Assembly: GCA_000149265.1 (NCBI GenBank)
Contig: CH002066.1
Span: 147,609-211,608 of the forward strand
From: Ciona savignyi
Lineage: Eukaryota > Chordata > Ascidiacea > Phlebobranchia > Cionidae
Length of the DNA stretch: 64,000 bases
Direction of reading: 5' to 3'
Part shown: piece after piece, positions 36,101-51,200 of the stretch
Numbering within the stretch: the stretch's first letter is position 1
Layout: the number at the start of each line of letters is the position of its first letter
The notes under the pieces: model-generated
Told to the model about the DNA's origin: nothing
Databases searched by the model: none
What the model saw: the letters and a program-made list of their open reading frames with translations, nothing else
Program-made: the position numbers and the translations under genes

Positions 36101-39100
36101 TATGAAAACAAGAAAAATATTTTAAACAACCCACTGATAAGTCCCATAAATATCGGCACGTCTTCTGTGACTATTTTCGGTAGATTAAAATCCCTAAGAG
36201 CCCTCATCAAAACTTGCTCTTCCGGACGTTGCTTGTCCGCCCTCCTCAATCCACCAGCCACCACCAGAACACTTTTCACAGCACGAAGTCCCCAGTCGTA
36301 GTGGTACTGCACACACAGAATATGTGTCACTTTTTATGTTCATCTCTTTATTTTACTTTTTCCTTACCAGATGCTACTTTGTATTGTAGACAATAGGATT
36401 CTCTGTGCCATTAGCTAAAGCTTAAAATGGCTTACCTGCTTTGAACAAAGTTCCTTGCACAGATCGTAAAGCGTTATAAACTTCCGTGCTAAGAGTCTCG
36501 CATCGGTAAAACCTTCAGCTACCAACATGTTCTCGCAGATCATAGCAATATCGGGGACAACCATTGCACATGGCCTGAAAAATTATGTTTAAACCAAATT
36601 CTTTAGTTTAGGTGAAATACAGCAATGGTGATAAGTGGGAATCCACATTAATGGGTAGAATTTTGTTCGTGTTTGGGTAACTAAATATATTAAAGCACAC
36701 AATCATCTGATTACCATGTACTCCAGTCAGGCTGTCAAAACCAAGGCAATGTATCCATTATTTAATATTACTTTAAATGGTGAACGATCTATAAATAAGC
36801 AACGGCAGTTAGTACTTTGTACACAATTTTCCAAGGAGAAAAAAACCTATTGAAGAATTGACCGTTACTAATGCGTATTCACAGGTCAATTGTTCAAGCC
36901 ATTACCATGTGTTGCATATGGAAAATATTTTAACGAAACCACCGATCATGGCATTCAAATGATATTCAGTATATATAAATAAACTGGAATAAATTAACCT
37001 CATGTGAATGATATAGCAGTGAAGACCCCCTTCGATTTACTGCTTAACTAATTAATCACTTCTATTCATACCTGAACAATGCCTTTAAGTTCTCGGGAAG
37101 TTCGGTCCTACCAGCATAGCCAGGATTCATGGTAATGAAGATCCCGACACTTGGACGCAAAGTAATCTCATCCCCAAGGAACATGAAGTGATCTTTCTTT
37201 GCTTTCAGGGCGTCCTGGATCATTTTCACCTGTGTCGAAAAACAAATTAGGTAAAACAAAAATAGGAAAAATATAAAATCATTATAACACTTTTCATTTA
37301 GAAACGTTTAAGAAAGTACTATATTTTATTCCATTTAAGACAATACCAAAAATGTGTACAAAATCGAAAACTTGAAGGGGTTTCTATCGGTAAATCATAC
37401 ATAATTCTGTATTTACAGTACATATTATACTTACAGTTACGGTAAATAAAAACTTGAATATGTATTCAACAAACCTGCACAGCAACTACAGACAACACTT
37501 CAATTGCAATTCGATTGAACTCGTCAAAGCATCCCCAGGCACCAGTCTGCGACAGCCCCTTGTATATATTCCCTATTGACTTGTAGTCCATCTGCTCGGA
37601 GCAGTTGAACACAAACACCAGAATACCCAAAGCCCGACCAAGGTCTTTGGTTGTCTCGGTTTTACCAGTTCCAGCAGGCCCAGCAGGCGCTCCACTCATC
37701 GTTAGGTTCAGTGATTGTGTAAGAGTGATGTAGCACCTAGAATGATAATAAAAATACGTAGGAAAAAAAGGACATTAGTTTTACATACCCAAATATAATT
37801 ATAGCTTAGGTTAACAAAGCATATGTGCCCATGTTTACCAATTACAACTATGAACAATGAAGTTGCAATTTTTTTATTAATGTGGCACAAATTGGGACTA
37901 ATAGAACAAAGAACTTTCGTTTACCTATCTGTGAGAGGAGTTATGACAAGTCGTGATGTATTGCCAAGGTACTCGTACTGGTAGAGGAACTGTGCATTGC
38001 ATATGTTCGCAAAGCAGTTTCGGACATCATCATCCCACCTATGGCGTAACTGGGAGAGCCAGGTGAAGGCTTGTGATGACATTACTTTCTCGGATATGAG
38101 CTTCCCAACCACATCACGATTATGAACATCGATGGTGCAAATCGTCATGATATTTTGTCTGGTAAAAATATTTAAGCATCAATTAATAAAGTTAAGCTAG
38201 AAAAAAAACTTATAAATACATATCTTTTTTAGCAGTTTCTCACTAAGTCACCTGTCAAGGGGATCAAGATCTCCAAGTAAATGAGCTATCAGAGTGTTTA
38301 GTTGGTTAACTTGTTTCTTGTTGTAATCTTTCATTGCATTTTCAAAACCCTCCTCTAGCTTTTCGAATGCTATCCCGACCTATAAATCAAATTATCATTC
38401 TGTCAAAAGTCATTACAGCTAAAATTCTGAAGATATACATTAAATAAAAGCCTTATATTCTGGAATACTAACGTCATATGTTTTAACAACAATGCACTGA
38501 ATAGTAAATTCAAATTAATATTCTAGGAAAAGATCCTTACTTCGGTTGTCCACCAAATTTGGGAGCTGGTCAGTGCCACCTGCGCTGGGTAGTCAAACAA
38601 CCACTGATCCCGAGCTTTCTCCTCATATGCAACAACCGATTCTTGGATCTGGTGACGCACTGTGCTACGCTGAGTGTCTTTTAAACGGTTTAACCAGATT
38701 TCAACCTGGAAATTATAAAAATGTAGTTATCGATTATTTTTAAAGATGAATCTGTGCGTAATACTTTATAGCGGACAGTTGAGCGTCTAGATCAGTGGTT
38801 TTCAACCAGGGTTCCGCGGAACTTTAGGGTTCCGCCAATACAGTCCAGGGGTTCCACAACTTTTAATTTTGAATGAATAAACATTAAATTTTATTGCACA
38901 TTATTGCACAGGGGTTCCTCAAGTCAGTAGAAAGGTTTCCATGGGGTTCCAGTTCAGCAAAAAGGTTGAAAATCACTGGTCTAGATCAATAAACTCATTT
39001 ACAGTTAACAGTAACTACAAAAACAAACCTTTGGACAGAAATTATGAGTTTAAAACTTAGCAGAATGATAAAGATTAAAACAGACCAACGATGTATATAA

Positions 39101-42100
39101 AATCCCAAAACAATATGCCACCAAGAAAAATTTAGAAGCAAAATACGAAATTCTGTTACCTGGCCAACCAATTCGCATGGCTCGTCAAAGTTAACGTATT
39201 CCCCTTCTTTGCTGTACATTCCTAATGCAGTCTTGATTGCTTCTTCATCGTTGTCTCCCCGGAACTTAAGGTCATTTATATTGTCGAACAGCTTGCGCAA
39301 ATGCCTTGTAACCTACAGAACATATAGGTATTTTAAAGTATGTTTATTAGTGTTGTAAATCCATTTATGCACTTTTGTGACACAGACCTTGGCTGGTTGT
39401 GTTCCTTTGGACAGAATGTCGAGCAGATCAGCCGACGATACAAAGTAAAAACGAGGAAAAATCAAACGCTTCTTTTCCAAATATTCTGCCAACGATTTCT
39501 CGCACACAGACAACCTTAAGTGTTTGAAAGATAATACATGAAAGAATGAAACAATAATGCTTTTAAAATATATATTCTATTTAGTCTTTTTTATCTTGGG
39601 AAAGTTGGGTTAAGTTTTTCGCATGGCAGTAAACAGACATTGCCTTGATCCTGTAAATCCCAAAGATTTTTTTGCATTGATGATATTTTTAGTAATGATT
39701 TAGATGACGGAGTGAGTTGCAAAGAATTTAAAAACCATAGCCTCACAGAACACAAGGCAGTAACACTGACCGACTATGCATGGGACATTCTGATGACCTG
39801 TTGTATTATTATGATTGATGCTCACTAAACAAGAGTATTCTAACTTCTTAGTACTAGCTTATATTTTCGAGTATCAGCTTGAACACTGTATTAATACCTA
39901 CCGCGCTAGCAATCCTTCCAACTTTTCCAACAAACCAGGGCGATTTGTAGATTCGATCACATTTTTAACTCTTTCAGATTCTCCCATCAGTTCCTTGAAA
40001 TCTTGATCAATAGTTGCGAACCGCAGTGTGTCCGCTGGGAGTTGGGAACGAATGTCCTGAAATACAAGACCCAGGTTCAATCACCAAACTTATAACCATT
40101 CTGCTCCTCGGCTTGATCAAGCAAATGGTTGTACAGAATTCAACTAATTGTACTTGTAATGTACAAAAGTGAACTAATTGCACATTAATAAACAAATGCG
40201 AAATATATCTAGCATCTTAACAAAAAGCAAGCTTTGCACTTCCTTGACCTACCATTCCTGAATGTAATTAATATCTTATTCAATCATATTACAATTTTTA
40301 AAACAGGCATACACATTTTTATACTACATTCCAGTTTTAAACTTTGGTTTACCTCTGATCCAATAAAAATGCTCTCAAGATGCGACCAAGTCCTCTGCAC
40401 TTCAAGCCACGCTTGAATGACAGTATCAGCTGTCACTAGCTTCTTCTGCCACAGTGTCACCTCTTCACGGAAGTACTCCACAAACTTGGAGGTAAGCATA
40501 TTTTGCAATTGAACCTGCAGCAAAGCAAAAAAAACATTTAAGTTACTTCGAAAGCCGTCTACAAATAGGACATCTGAATTTTCAACCACTTGGGAATTGG
40601 AATACACATTTTTTGCTGCTAAAACCTTTAAAGTTAAGCTAAATGTAAATTAATTGACACAACAACAATCATAGTATTTAGCAAAATGGGCTTCATGAAT
40701 CTGCAAGCTTTTGGTGCTTACAGGCAATTGTCAACATTTACCACCAAATGCGCATTTTGGAAGCAGCTGAAATATTGAAATTTTTCTGGATTTCAAAATC
40801 ATGGGTGTAAATAACGACAAGCAGAAAAGAAAAACTTGAGCTACAATTTAAGATTAAGTATCGACTTTTTGCTATTAATCACTTTATTTAATATTCTAAG
40901 ACGGTCGTATTGTTTTCACAAAAAGGAAAGGAAGTTTTCAAGTTTAATTGGATAGGTTGCGACTGCAAAATCCCAGTCAGAACATCACATAATTAATAAG
41001 GTGTGCAAAAATCTTGTTACTCACTAAATACATACTAAATACAACAACACGCATGTAACAAATTTAAAAAATAGAGATATACAGAAGTGGTAAAACAGAA
41101 TAAGTGGAAACCAGTATGATTACAGCTCAGCTTGTAATACTATATCAGGGCAATTTCCTCTGCTATCACATTGTGTTGAACCCTAATTTCCGTTTGCTAT
41201 GTGTAACACAGCTAATCTGTTACGGTATACTGTTCTGTGGAATTGTCCCTGCAGGTTAGCATGATGATTGGTTGTTTTTATGTATAAATATACTGTGAAC
41301 GATTATATACCCAAACCGATAAATATTTGTACCAATAAAATCCAATCCTGAAAAATAATACTCACGTTTAATTGTCCTACTTTAGGTTACTTCTTATATT
41401 ACACATTATTTGCTATTGCATGTACAATATAACCAGGCCTATCTAGGTATATTTATATCTGTCAGCATTATTGTGTGTTTAAATGTATGGATTTGCGAAA
41501 AAGACATAAACTCAAAAATATCATTGGTTTTTATTGATCTAAGTTTAATTTGACAAAGTTTTATATCAACAGTGTCATTAGACTACATGCAGTTGTGTTG
41601 TTTAATCATGTCATATCTGATTTCAAATATAAATAATTACATAGCACATTCGGCCATATTGTTGTTGTAGTTTAGTCATGACTAGACAGAGGCTGGGAGA
41701 ACTTTATCATGGCCACTCTTTACTTAGGTTAACCCTTTAACTGCCGCTGTCGACTCAAGTCGACAGCGCCGAAAATTACATAAGTGGAAAAGTATACGGC
41801 CGATTTTGATCAGTGAGATGGCGCTGGAGAGCTGAATAATTTCTGCGTTTACCAATATAAGATGATATATAGGTTTGCATTTGAAATTTTTCAGTTATTT
41901 GAGTTTTAAAAACGTATACATATATGTGTGGTTTTGGTTGTTTTAATTAGTTTTAATTACTGTTTTAGTCCCCGATTAGTTTTCAACTATTGTCGTCATG
42001 GTTCGCTTGTTTAGTTTGAAAACAATCCATTCGTTTTTCGCTTGTACATTTTGGATTAGGCTATTTTTTGAGCTTATGGAGGGTAAAAACAGATATTCTG

Positions 42101-42249
42101 TAGAAGAAGCTGCCTTTTTGTTGGCTGATAGTGATTCTGGAAGCAGTTGTGCTTTGTTTTTTAGTAGTTCTAGCGATAAAGAACATTTTTGAAGATGTTT
42201 TGCATCAGTTTTGTTTTCCTGTGGCTATGTGTTTTTGTTTCATTGGGCG

Positions 42250-42281
<32 letters not shown>

Positions 42282-45200
42282 TTGGATTGCGTATTACGAC
42301 ATCATCAGTCAAGTTGTGAGGTCATCACAAGAAGAGTAGTACAAAAATGATCCAAATATAATCATAAATAACTTTGCTACATACTGTTTTGTTTGTAAAT
42401 GAGAAAAAAGATAGTTTTTGTTGATCTAAATAGAAACACATGACGTCATTGCACAATGCATGACGTCATCAAAATTTAACTCACGTAAAACAAAAGAAAA
42501 TTTATTACTGAACAACTTTTCTGTTGATCATATCATGCTTACATCAATAGTTTTTTGTACAGAAGCTTCTAACCTAAGGCGACTTCGCCGAAAAATTACC
42601 TAAAAAACAGCCGGCAGTTAAAGGGTTAAATGTGATCCCAGGTAATGTCCCTAATGTTTAACATCAGATCCTTATAAAAATTTACCATTAAAACCCATTG
42701 CAATATTACCTGCAACCAGAATTTAAACACGAGGTATTCGTGTTTGGTACCACTTAGTTCCTACCTCGGAAATAAATAGTTTTTGTCCTGTCATGTATTG
42801 CTGTATGGAAATCTAGAAGCCTTAAAAATAGTAAGTACAAAACCTTTAAAAATAACATAGATGAAACTACAAATAACCTGGTTGTCCTCCAAGGTTTCAA
42901 TGAGTTCTTCGTCAGAAATCAGAATTGGGACTGCAGTCGCAAAGTGATGCTCATATGAAAATTCAACGGTGGACCATGTGATTTGCATCTCTTGTAGAAC
43001 TTTCTCGATTGCCATTTCTTTCTTTGCTTTATCAACTATGCTTTTCACCTAAAGAATATAATATTATCTTTTAATCATACTTTTAGATAAAAATGAACTA
43101 TTGATATTATTTATGGATTTGTCAAATATTTCACCTCATCTTCCACACGATGGAGCCGTAGAGCTAACAAATCAGCCAAGGTTGTGTCATTGCCCATTTC
43201 GAACCGTACACCAGTTGCAGTCATGAGTTGTTGCCAGTGCCTACTCCGTATGGCTGGGCTTTGCAGTTCGACCACAGCTCGTAGCGAGGTGATCATGTTC
43301 TTTACCATTGAGTCTAGGCCACTGAATGCATCCCATGCACGAGATTCTGTACATTATTTGTCCAGCCCATTAGCTTTACATGAAGCTAATGTAAACCGAA
43401 AGGTGGCAAAATTAAAACCGAGCGCTAACTTGCCTAGTTTGCTGGTTCAACAAAAACTGTACAAATGGTTTTATCAGGTAAAACCATTTTAATACTTATT
43501 GTAACCAGACTGTGGAAGCGAGATCGGTAGTTAAATTCTCATGTTAACCTGACTGTAATTGTCACACCCTGGTGTTAATTATAACTTTCGTGTTTTTAAT
43601 ATATTAATTCAAACCACCTTTGTCAAGGGTCCTAATTTCCTTAAGAAATCGGCGAAGCTCCATGTCCATATCGTCTACATTAATCTTTCTCCAACTTGTA
43701 AGTGTCCAGTCATCTAGACTAGTCCGCACCAGCATGATCATGTCCCATAAGCTCTGTGGATAAGAAAGTACAAGGTATATGTTTTGTTTCTGCAAGCAGA
43801 AAAGAAGGTAAATCAAACCTATTCTCTATATTTCAGCATTACTACTGATTTAGTTTAATCCACTAATCTGTTAGAGTTAGGTGGCTTCTGCTGAATTTCT
43901 TGTTCAAGGACACAACTACTTATCACTGGGTCTTTTTGATCAAACAAACTTTTGGATGGGATCTAGTCCTCTGGAGAAAACTGTTTACCTTAAGGTGGCG
44001 GAGATCACGACGACAAGCTTTAAGTTGTTTGTATTCTGGGAGGTTAACTTCAAACAATTCAGCGGATGTCTGCAAAAAATGATATAAGATATTTCATTGA
44101 TGTAATAGGGCTTAGCTAAAGGGATATTCAAGATTCCCTGCATAAGAAAACATGAAATTAGCAAATTGTAGATCAATCACACACTCTTCTGGTTGACAAA
44201 CCGATTGGCATAGACACATTACCAGCATCGATCATAAAATCCACCTTAATCTCAAACATCTCCGTTTCCATAGTGCAAGTATCCTGTTCCATCTTGTCCA
44301 GGGTGACGTAAGGCTGCTCAGAAGAATACACAAATGGTGCATGACTGAATAAGAAATATGGAAAGAATTAAGAATGATCTACGCCACACGTAGATCAAAT
44401 AAATAAACATCAGTCACCGTCTAAAAGCTTCACGGTATTCGTGCTGTTTCACATCAAATGCAACACAACGTTTACGAATCATGGTTACTTCATTGGTTTG
44501 AAGTGGACTAACATTATGTCGAACCGTAGTTGCCTAGAAAACAAAATTTAAAGGGTATACTGATAATCTACTAATGATGTAAGTGTAAATCATAAAGATT
44601 AGGCTGTAACAAAAGGATCAAGCTTGATAACAAATAAAGTGATTGGTGAACTTACCAGTTTTTTAGTTGTCTCCCATTTTTCTGGAAGCGATTCAAGTAA
44701 AGCGTGGCTTTCCTCTGGTAATTCTTGGTCATATGTAAATAGTAGATCTATTGTGGCTTTAAGTGGCTCAAACATGCCATCTGTGACCTGTAGTTGCAAT
44801 AAATGATTTTTTAAATAATTAGGATAGCCTAATTAGAATTAAAATTTAACACAGGTGGTGAAAAAACAACAGGCGTTATCTTTCGGTAACTGATTTCTAT
44901 TCTAGTGGTTGGGAAATTCCACTTAGTAGGATATATATGGTTATAAACAGATAATATGCAAAGGAAATCACACATAGAGGATTTATCAATGCACCAATCT
45001 ATGCATAAAAAACTAACCACCTTACTGTCAACTGACATTCAAATTTGTAATTCCTTATTGTCGCAAAACTACATCACAATAGAAAATAAAATATATCAGC
45101 GCGAAATTCTGGCACCAACTACCAGTAACTATTTGAAATATTCAGTTCTTTAATAAATTTATAAAAAAAACTGTTAAGCATTACCTTTCCTAGGTTATTA

Positions 45201-48200
45201 TTCCTTCTCTTTAAACTACCTTGTACTGTACACTTTCTTCTATATATATCATATTGTATTTGGCATATTATTTTATTTTGTGTTGTTGTGTTATCACTGG
45301 ATTTTATGTTGTATTGTGATGCAATTACTCTCTATGTAATAATATCAGCTTATTGTCACAACTGCATGCTGTGAGGCGACAATTGCATGCATGTTTATTA
45401 CCATAAGCTTTTCACTGTTTTGTACACAAGTTTCTACTGTTACAGTGGTTATCTGATGGCTGTTTTGGTTATATATTTTTGTTTTATATAGCTGGCCCCA
45501 ACAATGTCTTGCCTGATTTTTTTATTATCTTTGCTGCATGAAATCTTCTTATGAAAGGCACTGTATAACATAAGCATAATTAAATTCACAAACCTGCTGT
45601 CTTTCCCTCACAGCCACCAAGTTCGCCATGACTTTCACCAAAGCATCATAATCACCTTCCTGAACTTCAATTTGTAGACCAGCATCTGTCACTTCAACAA
45701 ATTCCTCCAGTTCTTGCAAACTGCATCACAAATAGTATTGTGGTTGATTATGTGTTTATACTAACTTGCAGATAAACATGAGTATATTATTGTGATACTT
45801 TAATCAAATTACATGCTGCTCTAGAACCAATTTAACAAATGTTGTAGATGGTAAAACAAGAATGGAGAAGATGTTGTAAAACTATTAATTCAACAAATGT
45901 TGCTTGCCTTTCAACTACATGCGTCATGAGGTATTCCTTGAACATAAAACTCCATCTCTTAATAATATTGAGCAAGGCTTGTTGGAATGGACGGATGTCA
46001 ACACGAAACCATGACGAGAATACCTAAATCCAACATCACAGATTAAAATAAAATGGACTATTTAATAGATTAAAAAATATAGGGTGGCATCTATCTAATG
46101 TATGACACTCAAATTTTTCATCACTAGAAAGGAACAGTCAATAGAACACCGTAAACCCAATATACCAAATTTAAATACCGTATAGGGTACTGCATTCCAT
46201 TATTTTTCTTTGGAAAATCAACAGTTAAAATAATACAATACATTTATACCTTGTATTCGGGTAGTTTGGATACTTCATCATAGAGTGTTTCATATGAATC
46301 AATTTGCATACGGAACTGGTCCAGTGTTGGTGGTGATTCAGGCACTCCATGTTCTGCGTGTTCTTCAATCTCCTCGGTAGTAAGGACATGGTCATAGAGT
46401 AGGAACTGCCGCATGAACTCTTTGCGATCGTCTACCCAAAGGTAGGCATACCTGGAAATGTATGAAATTTGAGAACAGGAAATATACTGCAGTTAGTGGC
46501 AGTGCTATGTGATCTGAGTGGAGAAAGTCTTAACCCAACTGTGCATACTTTCTGTCTTTTGAATATAGTGTTTGTTAGAAACATATTTTTAACCTCTGTG
46601 GTTAAATATAAGAAAGTTTCTTGTCCTTGACCCATCAGTACTCACTTATCAAATGTCCCTCTGTGTTCAAGGGCACTCTCAATAACTGCTTGTGTTCGAT
46701 CCATAACTTCACTCCTCATATTGGCAAGGTCCAGCATCTGCTCCATGTCTTGTACATAATGAGGAGAGTCCAGATGAGATGCCACCCTCTCAACTAATGT
46801 GCTAAACTGTAAACAACACTTCAAAATATACCAGATCCTGCTATATTATGTTTCAGAAAGTTTATGTGCATGTTATTTAGAAATTATTAATGTACACAGT
46901 GGATAGTTTTACACACAAGCTTTATTCAATTTTAAAACCCATGGCTACTCTTGAACTCACCCCATATATTTGAGTAAGGAGAGATTCGACCAGGTCATAG
47001 AATCCATCTGACATTTCAAAATCAAGAGGAGGTAGAAAAACAACATCCGGGGTATTCAAGAGAAGCTTGCACTCCAAGAGGGGAGGTGGGTGGAGACTGT
47101 TGTCTTTAGAAAATTTCAAGAATTATACACAATACAAACTTGATTTTATTGATTCAAAAGTTTAGGCAATTGTATAGCAAAATTGTCAGCAATCTAAAGG
47201 CAGTCGAATGGTTATGGGATCAAAACCAGCCTATGGCTTGATAATTGGTTTCTTGGGCAAGATAGACACTGTCTGAGACCGTTAAAATAATGGATTTACT
47301 ACAATAGCTCTGGTAACCTGTTGATATGCACAGGTGAATATGACAATTGCCCAAGTAATAAATCTTCAACAGAATAAAAATGATATATTATTCAAAGTGT
47401 AATCAATACAGCAATTTAAAACAAAAACACAAAGTGTGATTTTTATTCAGATCGGTTATCCAAAATGGATTTTCACCNNNNNNNNNNNNNNNNNNNNNNN
47501 NNNNNNNNNNNNNNNNNNNNNNNNNNNNNNNNNNNNNNNNNNNNNNNNNNNNNNNNNNNNNNNNNNNNNNNNNNNNNATTTTATTCAGATCGGTTATCCA
47601 AAATGGAATTTCAGCATCTTATTTAGGTATTGTTGTAGAATCTAAAATGTATAAGCCGAATTTTTATAAAGTAGTAATAGCGCCAAATATATCCATACCT
47701 GATGCTAAATTTTTACCCTTCCAACTTTCTGCATGATTGTTTACTTTGGCAATACATGTACAGCACCATGGAAATTTAAATAGATCACTCAAAAACTACA
47801 ATTTTTAATAAACAACACACTTATAGCTTCAGCAAACCAACTGCGGGTACAAGGTCATCTAATGTGTTGTAATAACGAATTTTAGTGCTAGGAGGATAAA
47901 ATTAATATGCTATTCTAATCTGTTTTGTATTAAATTTTATCTTACAAAAAAGAAAAGTTTCCTGAAAATAAAATACCATTACCTGTGTTTTGGACCATAA
48001 ATCTCAGGGAACAGTGAATGGTGCTTGCAAGTCCATCCACAATAGCACCATCCACATACTCCAAGTATTGCTGCCACATTTTGGAAGAAGTGTCAGCTTG
48101 AAAGTGCTTCGCATTTTCCTAAATTGAAAACTTCAAATTTTAAATTTGTGGTTAACCGGCAGTATATGGTATAGAAATAGCTATGTATTACAGAGTGTTT

Positions 48201-51200
48201 TTGTTAATAACATAGGTAACTGCGATATTGTTTAACCTAAGTCTTGTTTGTCTAGCCTGAGTCAAGATTGACAGTCTAGGTTGAAGTAACTTTAATTGGC
48301 TAAGAACCACAACCAAGAGATGCTAAAGATTGTATATTTTGAAGATATTTCAATATAAAATCAATGGACTACTTTGTTGTACGGTCGTGTGGCCTAATGG
48401 TTAACGCGACCGATACATATACCAACTATATAAAAAAACGGTGTGAGGGACGAGCTCATGATAGCTTCGAAACTTAACCCGGTAAAAAAAAACTTTGTTG
48501 GACTGTGAGAAAATGTAGACAGTAACTAACAAAAAGTGTGCACATACCTTGATAAGCTTGTGTATCTCTTGTGCATCCTCATGAATAGAAACATATCTTC
48601 TGCTAAGTCGGTCCTCCCTATCATCCAACATAAGAAGAACATCTTTTTTGTCTTCTTTTCGCACATAGAGAGGTACATCGCTCCACTATAAATATGAATA
48701 AATGATTCTATGAAATAGAACATTGGATGGCACAACATTATATTTAAAAGACATTGTGATCAAAGACATATTCTTGATTTAGCCAACATCTTGTTCGAAC
48801 TCAGAAAATCAATGGGACAAACAATTAGCAGAGCGAATCAATTAGAACACACTCCAATACCCCATGCAACCTGACTGCTATTCTCAACAAATTTTAATGA
48901 ACCTACCCCTGAAAATAAACGCGAGTATCATATTTTGTAAACACTTCATTACATATTTATTAATCATCCAACCTTTTCCATGATGTTATGAATAGTATTG
49001 ATGTTATCTTTTGCTTTTTTCACTCGAGATTCTATATCCGTGACTTTGTTGCGGCAATTTCTGATGTAATCCCATGTATCTGTTGAGCATGGTGTGTTTT
49101 GTTACATAATTAAATTTACTATGATGTGATGGTATGGATTTTGAAGGCAAACTGTGTGATATATTCAGTACAGAATCTAAGGAGGACAAAAAGCTGTGTC
49201 TAAATCCACTATTAGTTTTTTACTGAACAGCATCATTGGGTCTTATTCAAATACAATCTTTTTCTATTTTAAAACGGCTGTCTATTGTCTTCTTTTCCAC
49301 ATAGCTAAAAGTGTGTATTTGCATCATCACAGATAACCTGGAGGGAAAGTTGGTATGTACTGTGCAAGATATAGGTACAACCTCATATAATAAAGAATGA
49401 TGTAGAAATCTAGTCAGTTTAAAACAAACTTTCTAACATGGATACATATAAGATGTAACATTTTTAGGGGAGGTAACTGTAGCAGTTTGCATATTTTAAT
49501 TGTACTAGTACCTATACCAATAATGTACTACTACATTGTTCAGAAATTGATGTGTTAACATAGGTATTAATAGAGTTTTATTTAAAAACAAGGTTAAGAA
49601 TTGCTATATTGTTAAGATATATGAACAGTATTTACCTTCTAATATAAATTGTTTCTTGCTTAGATATTTTAAGTTAGTATTTAAATAGCTTATAAACATA
49701 AATTATTAATGTAATATATTTGTTGATACCTTCTCCACTCCAAGTTCTAGTTCCATCTTCCGCATCTTTAAGGAAAGCATCGATCTGATCAAGTTGTTCA
49801 GCTACCAGTGGGTACTCTACCTCCAGCACTGTGTCTCGAACCTGATGGTGGAAAGTGTGCTTTAATTGTTAAACTGTAATATTAAGAAATACACAACATT
49901 ATGAGATGGCTTTAATCCAACTGGTATTTTCAAATATTTAAGGTCATACAATAATTAATATGATTTTTTTCTAAAAAATGTAGGATAACATATTTATGTT
50001 TATCTTTATGTTTCATATTCTTTCTAATCCATTAAGCATTGTTAAATAATCTTGGGCTAACACAATAACAATACCACTCATCTACTTTGTTGATCATGTT
50101 ATAACTTGAAATGTCAAAGATTGATCTGTCATCTTTGGTGTAAGTATTACTTTACCACAAAAACCAGTGCTTTGAACAAACCTTGTTATACAATACGGAG
50201 GTGATTTCCAAGTTAGCATGAAATTTCCACAAAGTTTCGTTTTTCTCATAAATTGAGGCAGCATTAATGGGAATCGAATCAACTCCCAAGGAACTCAAGT
50301 ATTTTACTTCCCTGAGTACAGATGCCAACTGGAAGAACAATGACAACTTCAATTACCTTAATTCAAGCTATAATTGCCTAAAAAATAGTGAACTCGAGGC
50401 TAAAACCATACAATCAAGCAAATACATTCTTATAGAAGTGGGTATTATCCCCGAATTGGGCAGCGACATTTGTGGTCACACAGGTAATTGTCAGATTATC
50501 TAATATTCACAGCTGTAACACTGTTTTTTTATTTGGTATCATTTCAAATTAAGTATAAACACGCAATTTGTAAAGGTTTTACCTGTGGACTGAAGTTTAC
50601 AGACACAAGTTTAGTACGATGATCCCTCTGAATAAGTGGTTGGTCAAGGTTGAAATTGCAGATGTCATCTGCGATGGATTGCCATTTTTCGTAAGTCCCG
50701 TCCTCATACCTAATTAGGGAAAAGTGTTTTACAACAAATATTTTTGAAAGAATTATTTGGTTAGAAATTTACAGATAATCAAATGGCACAAATGCATTTT
50801 TCAAATTATGCAGAGCAGCAAAATACAATTTTAACCCTACTAGAGACACATGCTAATGATTTTTCAATGTCTGTATTAAAATGACCCTCACTTTACTACC
50901 ATCCCATATAAACATAGCATAAACACATACGATTTTAGAAGCTTTATCATTTCATCATATTTGGCAAAGACTCGCTTTGATTCATCTGAGTTCAGTATCC
51001 TGAAAAACAATAAATAGAGGGTAACAAAATGTTTGCTTATTTAATGATTTGAAACTAAAACCACACATTTTTTAATAAAACCACACTTAAGCCAAATGCA
51101 TTGTGGAATGGTATAAATGAATTCTTATAAAAAAATTGTACTGATAACTCACGGGTGATAAAAAAATTTAAATTGTTCTTTTGGGACTGCAATTCTTCTT

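Noticed and set aside
44223..44244. Alternative donor GCTG|GTAATG extending dynein exon 27
   Set aside because: It looks stronger but leaves phase 1 and breaks the frame into exon 28. The donor at AAG|GTGGAT keeps the conserved spacing.
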